Made by a program: the position numbers and the translations under genes. Shown here one piece after another: positions 56,791-64,000 of a stretch of 64,000 bases of DNA. This DNA is from Proteles cristata cristata (Eukaryota > Chordata > Mammalia > Carnivora > Hyaenidae), in the NCBI GenBank assembly GCA_017311185.1, contig JAESUZ010002706.1:372001-436000 (forward strand), read 5' to 3'. How positions within the stretch are numbered: position 1 is the stretch's first letter; the number at the start of each line of letters is the position of its first letter. The notes beneath the pieces are model-generated. The model made no database searches. It saw nothing but the letters and a program-made list of their open reading frames with translations, and was not told the DNA's origin.

Positions 56791-57819
56791 ATTAAATTGC
56801 TGGCAGACCACTGATTTATTATCAGAGGTCAAGCCTTGCAAATCCTCTTTTTCAATGAGCTGAAAGTCAACTGCCAGATAGACAGATACTTGGTTAGGCA
56901 TAAACTTGACCTTAGTACTTCACCTGGTCTCGTGTGTATGGGTCTCTACCTCATTCCCACTTTGCCCAGTTGACTGTTTTCCTTCTCCATAGTTTTCTGG
57001 GATACTGGCTCCTTATTTGGAGCCATATGGTTTGAGATTGAGGGTCTTAGTTAACCTATCAACCTGGTCCCTGACAATGTTCAATTTTGTACCTGGAACA
57101 CCCACAAATAAGGGCAACCCAAATTCCATCCAGGCCAAGAATTGTTGCCAAGTTCACATTCAACAGGGTTTAGAAGCTAGGAGGAGCCATCTCTCCAAAA
57201 CTCCTGCCTGATCATGTTTCGGATCCACTTCAATCCAAAGTTGATCCACTTCAGGGAAATCAGTTCCAAGGGAAATTATATCCTGTTCTTGTGGTCCCAG
57301 CTCTGCTTCTACAAAGGGGTGAGGAGGCAAATGCAGCTCCTTCAGAAATACCTCCTTCTCTGCCTCCCCTGTTACATTTGACTGCCTCCACTTATGCTTC
57401 TCCATCTTCCCTGACAGCTTCATCTAGAATCAGAAGCAAGGCTCTCTCCAACTGCTGGATGAAAGGACAAGTTTGCTGAGTGGGGTGCTGCCTCTAAGGG
57501 AAAGCTTGCCTTCCCAATCTAGTAGCTGAGGTACAGGCTGCTCACACACAAAGATGCCAGCGGGTGTTCACTTTGTAAGGGCCAAGACCTCTCTGAGAAT
57601 CTTCTCAAAAGTTCTAGAAAATGCTCACTCATCCAATGTTTTTATGGACAACTTCAGAGTTCATCAGCCTCCAAAAGCCCAGTGGGGGGCCCCAGGCCAA
57701 ATGACTCCAGATTAAGGACACCAGATGAAATGCTTCTCAGTCATATCATCATCCATTTCCTTCCTGGACACTTGCTCCTATTTTTTAACTCAAATCCCTT
57801 CCTTCCTCCAGGAAGGAAA
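56791..57819. other. Unique sequence
   Basis: No recognised repeat or domain-bearing frame. Confidence 0.4.
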
Positions 57820-57945
57820 AGGACTGTTCCATAGGATCCCTCCATGTTACAGATGAACAAATTGGCATCCAGAGAGGCTGTGTAAGTAGATCAGGCTCAC
57901 ATAGTAAGTGACTAAGGGAGATGTGGCTGGAACGCAGGTCTGGGA
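57820..57945 (-). repeat. MIR SINE, antisense
   Basis: 'catgttacagatgaacaaat', 'tggcatccagagaggctgtg' and 'cacatagtaagtgactaagg' follow the inverted MIR core. Confidence 0.7.
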
Positions 57946-59348
57946 GGATGTGGTTCTCTCTGGCACTCGAAGCAGCTTCTATATGATGCTTCTACATCAT
58001 GCAGCTTTCCTAAGCCTCAGAAAGAACTCTAGCAAAACCTTGGCCTCTACGTCTCCTCAGCTAGGGGTACACAGCAAGGCTTCTAAAGGGAAGGGAGTTC
58101 TCCTGGAGAGCAGGTGGCTCTTCCAACAAAGGCAGGTAGACATGTGAGCAGCTCTATGTCTGTCCCAGGATGACATCTGGAGGGCTGATACCCTAAGTGC
58201 CTCTGACACACTGACTCTGCTGTTAATGGGGCAGCTCTAACTGCCTGGTAATTTCATTACTGTTCTACCAGCAGCAAGTGATTGCATTCACTTTACTCCC
58301 CCTACCCAACTCTTCCATCACCTGGCTGCTGAGGAGTTGTTCTCCATAAGGTGGCTGCAGGGCCCAGGGATATTTGGGGGACCAGAGAGGCCAGCACCTC
58401 CCTTCAGTGCAGCACCAATGGAGCTGGAGGAACTCATTCATCCTGCCCCAGAGCCAATGGCCAAGGAGGCAGACGTGCCATCCCCTTGGACTTGTAACCT
58501 CTCAGTCTCTCAGACCTCCCTCTGAAATTCCAGAATGATCTCTGCATCTCTGTGAGTATGGACTCTGTTCCACTCTGGCCTGGAGCTTCTCTGGGCAAGT
58601 TGGAAAACCAGAGAGGCCCAGGTGGGTCAGTCTGATCCAAGGTCTCTCACTTCATGGCTCAGGAAGCCATGCAGGGGTCCTGTCTTTTGGCCACTCCACC
58701 ACCCAAGGCTTAGAGGCCTCAGAACTGAGATGACTCAAGCCTGAAGGCAATTCCTAGGGCTACACTCCCTTCTATGTCCACATGCTCCAGGTATGGGTGG
58801 TGCACACCTAAAGGTCCTCATTGCTAACTCAGGGTAGGTCCCGACTCACCAACACTCACACCTTTTCTTTTTCAATGGTGAATGTCTAGGCCTCCAAGGT
58901 ATCATGGGTAAGAAAGACAAGTGAGAGTGCAGGTGGATCAGGGCTCACCCTTCAGAACCAAGGCCCATCCCTACGCATCTGTAGTCCTCACCCAGTGAGC
59001 AGTGAGATTCCACCTCCAGGTCCGTCTGGCTCAGGTGTTGCTTTGGGCCCCCTTTTCACTGCGCTCCTTCCTTAAGGTTTGGTGGGGGGTTACCACGGGA
59101 ACAGAGCTGGAGGCAGCAGCCATTGTTTTCCCATTTGGCATCACATCCCCCAACAATAACTGACATGCTGAGCAGCTTAGGAGGTGTTTGTGACAGAAAG
59201 TCTAAAAGGACCGAAAGTTCCAGCCCTCAGACAGTTGGAGAAATTTAGAATATGTGGGAACACACATGGAGAGAACAAATATTAAGCAACATAGAAGCCT
59301 ATTCCCAAATAAAAATTTCAAAGAGGGCTCTCTTGCACTGATCTCCAG
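57946..59348. other. Unique sequence with a conserved-looking block
   Basis: 58190-58310 holds 'ctggtaatttcattactgtt' and 'caagtgattgcattcacttt' in repeat-free sequence, a weak regulatory candidate. Nothing else recognised. Confidence 0.35.
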
Positions 59349-59364
59349 CAAAAAAGAAAAACAT

Positions 59365-59366
59365 TT

Positions 59367-59429
<63 letters not shown>
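59365..59429. repeat. (TTTA)n microsatellite from a SINE tail
   Basis: About 15 nearly uninterrupted TTTA units form the tail complement of the minus-strand SINE at 59430. Tetranucleotide tracts of this length are typically polymorphic. Confidence 0.95.
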
Positions 59430-59434
<5 letters not shown>

Positions 59435-59607
59435 TTTATTCATTTATTTTGAGAGAGAGAGCAGGCGAGGGAAGAGAGAATCCTAAACAGGCTCTGCACT
59501 ATCAGCACAGAGCCTGACACAGAGCTTGATCCCACAAACTGCAAGATCATGACCTGAGCTGAAATCAAAAGTCAGATGCTTAAGCGACTGAGCCACCCAC
59601 ATGCCCC
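59430..59607 (-). mobile_element. Felid-type SINE, antisense, shortened
   Basis: Its minus strand begins 'ggggcatgtgggtggctcag' and includes 'ctgtgctgatagtgcagagc'. The CT-rich middle is shortened. The duplication is A-rich and imperfect ('gcaaaaaag' near 59348 versus 'tgaaaaaagg' near 59608). Confidence 0.9.
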
Positions 59608-60025
59608 TGAAAAAAGGGGAGGCTTATATTTTGTTGTTTGATGTTCTTGATATGCCCAGTGGGGAGAGAACAGCGGGGCAAGCAGCCAAGGACACACCCT
59701 TGCCTGTGGAAAGTTTTCTAAGAGAAGAAGGTAGGGGACAGTGCGGTTCTTGGACCCAGGGGGACTCCAGGAAGGGAAGGCCAGGCCAGGCCCTTTTAAG
59801 AGAGAGTGAGAAGAAGCTCACACTCTTCAGCTGCCTCAGGAGCCCAGAACTGACCAGGCATACAAGGCTGGGGTCTGCACACAGGCACAGGGGTGGACTA
59901 TGGGACAGTGTAAGTTTATTATAGCACTGACCTTCCTAGGGATGAAAGCCAGTGGGCCTCCTTTTCTTAAATCAAGAAATCTGTTTCTCTCAGTTTTCAT
60001 ATGGACATTCTTCCAAAAGGAAGCT
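59608..60025. other. Unique spacer between two inverted SINEs
   Basis: No recognised repeat. It would be the loop if the flanking SINEs paired in RNA. Confidence 0.5.
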
Positions 60026-60042
60026 GAAAGAATCAGATACCA

Positions 60043-60253
60043 TGGGGCGCCTGGGTGGCTTAGTCGGTTAAGCGTCCGACTTTCGCTTAGGTCATGATCT
60101 CGCGGTTCGTGGGTTCGAGCCCCGCGCCAGGCTCTGTGCTGACTGCCAGCTCAGAGCCTGGAGCCTGTTTCAGTCTGTGACTCCCTCTCTCTCTGACCCT
60201 CTCCTGCTCTCTCTCTCCTAGAAATAAATAAAACATTTAAAAAAAAGAAAAAA
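60043..60253 (+). mobile_element. Felid SINE, young subfamily
   Basis: 'ggggcgcctgggtggcttag', 'ggtcatgatctcgcggttcg' and 'gtgctgactgccagctcaga' mark the young subfamily. The 17-bp duplication 'gaaagaatcagatacca' is perfect (60026-60042 and 60254-60270). Confidence 0.96.
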
Positions 60254-60270
60254 GAAAGAATCAGATACCA

Positions 60271-60984
60271 AAACATGGCATCACTTACTGCCTTCCTCGA
60301 CAGCCCCCTCCCCATTCCAAAAAGGTATGCTGGGAAGAGACACAAGAGAGTCTTGGCCCTTTCTTCTCATGGGGTTTGTCTCAAGTTTTGCCTTAGCTCT
60401 GAGAGTTAGAGTAAAGGCAAGAAGAGGTTTTCCTCCCTTGCTCTGGCCAGGGGGAGCACTTCCAGAAGAAGCTGGAATGCAGCTATCTGCCATCACCTCC
60501 CCCAGCAAGGCATCCCGGCACCCGCAGCGAGAGATGGAAGAGGTAGGAACAAAAGGCAAGGCCTGTGCCTCCCACTGAAGCGCCCCACCCACTGTAACAC
60601 ATTTTGAGTTACTCAGGCCTTCCCAGCCCAGGAAGCCTAGAGCGTGCCTGTCTCTCACAAGCACAAATCAAGCAGGGCTCCAAGGCAAGGAACAAGGAAG
60701 ATGCTCAAACACTGAAAAAAGCAATGGTGGCCATGTGGTGCTGCACAGTCCAAAAAGATGTGGCCCGGGGCAAGTTCCCAGTCCCACGTCCCTCCTGGAA
60801 ATGGCCACGAGAGAGGACTCGCACCCTATGAGGTGTGGCGTGAAAGGTGGGAGGTCCCTGCTCCCAGTCCCTGAAACACAATGTTCTGCTCTCTCCCTTC
60901 TGTGGGCAAAGACTCTACTCACGAGCAGTTCTATTCCAGCCCAAGCTCTCCAGGCTCCACAGCGGGGGATGAGGGAAGACATGA
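60271..60984. other. Unique sequence
   Basis: Frames up to 127 codons on the minus strand (60281-60664) overlap plus frames; no domain. Confidence 0.4.
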
Positions 60985-61165
60985 ATGTTAGCACAAGGGA
61001 ACAGAGGAACAAGTATCAGCTGGAAGACAGTTCCAAAAATGGTCGGAAATGAAGGCCCTAATTATATTCCTCCATTGGCGATGACCTTGGGTCATCACAC
61101 ACCAGCAATTATTTACTCTGGCAAAGTGATTAGGGAATTGGGGCCAAGGAATTGATGTGTTGGGG
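60985..61165. promoter_or_regulatory. Candidate regulatory block with inverted nuclear-receptor half-sites
   Basis: Repeat-free. It contains 'gccctaattatattcc', the CCAAT-type 'tccattggcga', an inverted pair 'gatgaccttgggtcatc' (61080-61096, 7-bp perfect arms) and 'agcaattatttac'. Function is inferred from motifs. Confidence 0.35.
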
Positions 61166-61550
61166 TAGAGGCACATGGAGTATAGAAGATGAGGGTGGTG
61201 ACGGGAAAGATGCTCTTTTTGCATCTGCCTCCTCCTAATTGGGGTTAGTGCAGGCATCAGTGAGGAAGCTATACACCGTGGTCTACTCTTCGTAGACCTC
61301 TGGAGGCCCAAATAGGAAAAAGGGGGTAAAAACAGAAAAGGAGAGAAGGATAAGGGCTAAAGACATAGTTGCCTATTAACAGGTGAAAGTCCGGTGTAAA
61401 TCAAGGAGAGGATGGAGAAGTTCCAACAAACCTGCCCCCTCCCCCAGAAAAAGGCAGAGAAATGAGATCAGGCAGCCAGGACAACAGCAAAGACAGAACA
61501 GGCTAGAGAAAAAAGAGTGATGTGGACCCTAAACCAGGACTAATTCTGTG
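61166..61550. other. Unique sequence
   Basis: Purine-rich in parts; no recognised feature. Confidence 0.4.
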
Positions 61551-61740
61551 CAGAAGCGCTTCTCCAAGTGTGGTCCCTGGACCAGAAGCATCGGCATCTC
61601 TGAGAACATGACAGAAATGCAACTTCTCAGGTCCCACCCTCAGTCTGCTGAATCAGAAACCCGGGGGTTGGTGCCTGGAAATCTGCATTTTAACAAGCCC
61701 CCCAGGTGGGTCTGGTTCACCTTCAAATCTGAGAGCCGTC
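61551..61740 (+). repeat. MER20 (hAT-Charlie)
   Basis: 'ctccaagtgtggtccctgga', 'cagaagcatcggcatctctg', 'gaatcagaaacccgggggtt' and 'tctgcattttaacaagcccc' follow MER20 in order at near full length. MER20 is a non-autonomous DNA transposon known from placental mammals, where many copies act as regulatory elements. Confidence 0.88.
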
Positions 61741-62104
61741 CCTGCAGGGAAAAGGGACTCCATCGTTTTTTGTTTCTAGCCTTTGCCCACGTGAGTTTTT
61801 TTTTTTCAAATTCTGTGTTCAAAGTTCCCCCTTGAGACTGTGCATTGCTTTCAATGAACAAATAACCATTTCTGTACAGAGGTTTTGTCTTTGACCCACC
61901 ATCAGCAGAAATGACACTTGAGTGTGGTTCATTCAGAAACAGCAGAATTAGGTCTGCACCGCACACTCAGCATCCGTTGTCCCAACTCCTTTGTGTGGGC
62001 AGCAGGTATTTGCCAGTAGATCATTGAGTTCAGTGTCTGTCACACTTTCCCATCTGCAGAAATGGGAACCGGTGGGAGCACCAGTAACACAACTAAAGTA
62101 AAGG
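61741..62104. other. Unique sequence
   Basis: A T-rich run (61796-61805) and nothing else recognised. Confidence 0.4.
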
Positions 62105-62265
62105 TTAAGCAAAGAGTTTTGAGCATTTCATGCATATTATCTCCAACCTCAACAATAGCCTCATTGCACAGATTTAAAAGATCGGTTCAGGGAGGTGAAG
62201 TAATTGATCAAGGCCACACAACTACTGTCTCAGGTCCCAAAGTTCCTGTTTGTGTCACTACATTT
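62105..62265 (-). repeat. MIR SINE, antisense
   Basis: 'gagcatttcatgcatattat', 'gcctcattgcacagatttaa' and 'gtaattgatcaaggccacac' follow the inverted MIR core. Confidence 0.65.
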
Positions 62266-62472
62266 TGAATAATCCAAAATTATTCATAGAATAGCCCGCA
62301 AAACCACTCCGTTTTCTTTGCAGTTAATTTGTAAAGCACCACACCAAAAGCTGGCTTATCACCCATGAGGGAGAAAGAGCTAGGGTCCTAAGGGCTGGGG
62401 AGGGGGCAACCTGGCTCTAACCTGAAGCCAGCTAGGAAATGACCCCTACAAAGAGGAGGCAGAGACATCCTT
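62266..62472. other. Unique sequence
   Basis: No recognised feature. Confidence 0.4.
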
Positions 62473-62852
62473 GTTATGTATTGAAATGTGTCCCTAAAAT
62501 TCAAGTGTTGAAATCCTAACCCTTGCTCAGAATGTAACTGTATTTGGAAATAAGATCTTTAAAGAGGTAATTAAGTTAAAATGAGGTCATTAAGGTGGCC
62601 CTAATCCAATATGGCTGATGTCTTTATAAGAAGAGGTAATTGGACACAGAAATGAGCAGAGGGAAGGCTACGTGAAGACACAGGGAGAAGAAAGCCGCCC
62701 TCAAGTCAACGAGACAGGCCTCAGAAGGAACCGACCCTACCTACACCTTGATCTTGACCCTGCCTACACCTTGATCTCCTACAGCCTCCAGAACTTTGAG
62801 ACAATACATTTCTGTTGTTTGAGCCACCTGGTCTGCGATGCTTTCTTATGGC
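62473..62852 (+). repeat. LTR-type element (MaLR-like), near full length
   Basis: 'tgttatgtattgaaatgtgt', 'gaatgtaactgtatttggaa', 'ccctaatccaatatggctga', 'gtctttataagaagaggtaa', 'aacgagacaggcctcagaag' and 'cagcctccagaactttgaga' then 'gttgtttgagccacctggtc' follow a common mammalian LTR-type repeat. An internal 23-bp tandem duplication is present at 62733-62778. No retroviral genes are visible. Confidence 0.65.
62733..62778. repeat. 23-bp tandem duplication inside the LTR-type element
   Basis: Copies at 62733-62755 and 62756-62778 differ at two positions and share 'cctacaccttgatct'. A secondary duplication of element sequence. Confidence 0.9.
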
Positions 62853-64000
62853 TGACCTCTCCCTGTCCCCAGTGTGAGCTGCCCACCCTCCCACAGCTCC
62901 TGCGGTGCCTCCACGGGGTCTGATTCTAGCCAGCAGCACAGATCTGTGCCTCTTGGCCCCAGGCAGGGGCTGGAGATTGCAAAGATGCCACCTCCTAGCT
63001 GCAGAGAGAGCAGGACCTGGGGGGAGACAGGCAGTTCTGGAAGGCGGTCCTGGCCGTCTGCCTTGGGGCCGCCTGCCTCCAGTCTCACATGGGCTCTGTC
63101 TGCACATGCATGGCAGGTGCCCACCGCTCCTGCCGTTCTGCGGTTTGCCTCCTTCCTGGCAGGGGCCCAAAGACAGAGCGTGGAGCCCCGATGGCTGAGA
63201 AAGGAGAACTACAGAGCTGGGACAACACACAGATTTACAGAGAACAGGTTTACCTTCAGAAAGTGGGAGGGTCATCTGAGTGTCAGGGTGGCGCAGAGGG
63301 AACGAGAGGGAGGCAGGGAGCAGCTGTGTGGCAGAACAGAATCAGCGCAGGGAGAAGTGTGCCCTTGTACATACTAACCGCCCCCCAACACACACACACA
63401 GTGGGGGGGGGTGTTTGCATTTACACCTGGAGACACAGCGAATCTCTGCACACACGCGTGTGTGCGCACGCGCACACACACAGTACAGTCTATGTCTGTG
63501 TCTGGTGGGGAGCACCCACAGTGTATCTGCTGCGTAAACATGCTCCTTAGAGAATTCCCGTTTGCATTCTCCACACTCACTCTTTTTCTGTGCTTCAAAA
63601 TTGTGCATCAAGTATGCAGCTGCACGGAGAGTTATACAACCATAGAAGCCTGCCAGGACACTCCACGGGGCCTGGCAGAGGGGAGGGGAAATGAGGCCCA
63701 GAAACTCCACACCCAGTGTCGGGGTGTGGGTGCACGGCTGCAGGTGAGCTGACTCAGCCTCCTCTCCCCTGCCCAGACCTGTCCATCTCCCCCTCCCCAT
63801 CTCAGGAGGCCGAGGAGGAACATAGGGGACATGTAGAGTTGTCCAGAGTGTGGGGATGAGGCCAGCTTCTGCAGCTCACAGCACAGACCAGAGAAGACAG
63901 CCCCCTCTCCTGCTTCTGTCCCTCATGGGCCTGAAATGGAGCAGACCGGAGGGCAGGAGGGAGACAAAGCCATTTGGATCTAATTATTATAGCAGGATTT
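62853..64000. other. GC-rich unique sequence to the window end
   Basis: Minus frame of 184 codons (62721-63275) and plus frame of 167 (62874-63377) overlap each other, typical of GC-rich non-coding DNA. CpG is moderately frequent near 63040-63190. A Z-DNA-type tract lies at 63447-63482. Confidence 0.4.
63447..63482. other. 36-bp alternating purine-pyrimidine tract
   Basis: Strict alternation for 36 bp mixing CA, CG and TG steps, including 'cacgcgtgtgtgcgcacgcg'. CpG-containing alternation is the most favourable type for Z-DNA. Confidence 0.85.

Noticed and set aside
59254..59517. Frame with a repeating Tyr-Leu-Phe-Ile pattern resembling a membrane protein.
   Set aside because: It is the translation of the (TTTA)n microsatellite.
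4343..60253. tRNA-like sequences in the SINE heads as real tRNA genes.
   Set aside because: They lie in SINEs with CT-rich bodies and A-rich tails; the tRNA fold is not preserved for decoding.
62721..63275. 184-codon minus-strand frame.
   Set aside because: Its far end runs into the LTR-type element and an equally long plus-strand frame overlaps it.

Overview
This window is nuclear DNA from a carnivoran mammal, most likely a cat-family (felid) species. The strongest clue is thirteen dispersed copies of a tRNA-Lys-derived SINE with a CT-rich middle and an A-rich AATAAATAAA tail, the hallmark of the felid CAN-SINE (SINEC_Fc) group. Most copies still have 11-17 bp target-site duplications. Older mammal-wide repeats (MIR, L2, L1 3' ends, hAT elements including MER20, and two LTR-type fragments) fill much of the rest.

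I found no protein-coding exon, tRNA gene, rRNA gene or CRISPR array that I could support. Open frames are short. The longest is 268 codons at 35651-36457, and it lies in GC-rich sequence with competing frames, partly over an old-repeat-like stretch. The window reads as intergenic or deep intronic sequence. There is no operon-like structure.

Layout: 1-4.3 kb holds L2 and MIR relics. 4.3-10.2 kb has three SINEs, an L1 fragment split by a SINE, a hAT element carrying a nested L1 3' end, and two conserved-looking blocks. 10.2-16.4 kb is mostly unique sequence with a strong G-quadruplex motif. 16.4-17.1 kb is an L1 3' end with an internal inverted repeat around a microsatellite. 18-31 kb mixes SINEs, MIR, L2, L1 and two hAT relics. 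31-37 kb is richer in GC, with a small CpG cluster and AT-rich blocks dense in homeodomain-type motifs. 37-46 kb holds a SINE nested in a hAT element, more MIRs and the SINE with the cleanest target-site duplication. 46.9-47.5 kb is an AT-rich block that keeps many CpGs, the best candidate regulatory element here. 47.8-50.2 kb has a roughly 70-bp local duplication, a perfect 11-bp hairpin, a Z-DNA-type tract and an extreme AT tract. 51-64 kb has SINEs in direct and inverted pairs, MER20, two LTR-type fragments in opposite orientation and a second Z-DNA-type tract.

Nothing here amounts to a new multi-gene system. The most useful leads are the young SINE subfamily, the candidate regulatory blocks, the L1 inverted repeat and the 70-bp duplication. 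All repeat family names come from remembered consensus sequences, not a library search, so endpoints of old repeats are approximate (often +/-20 bp).
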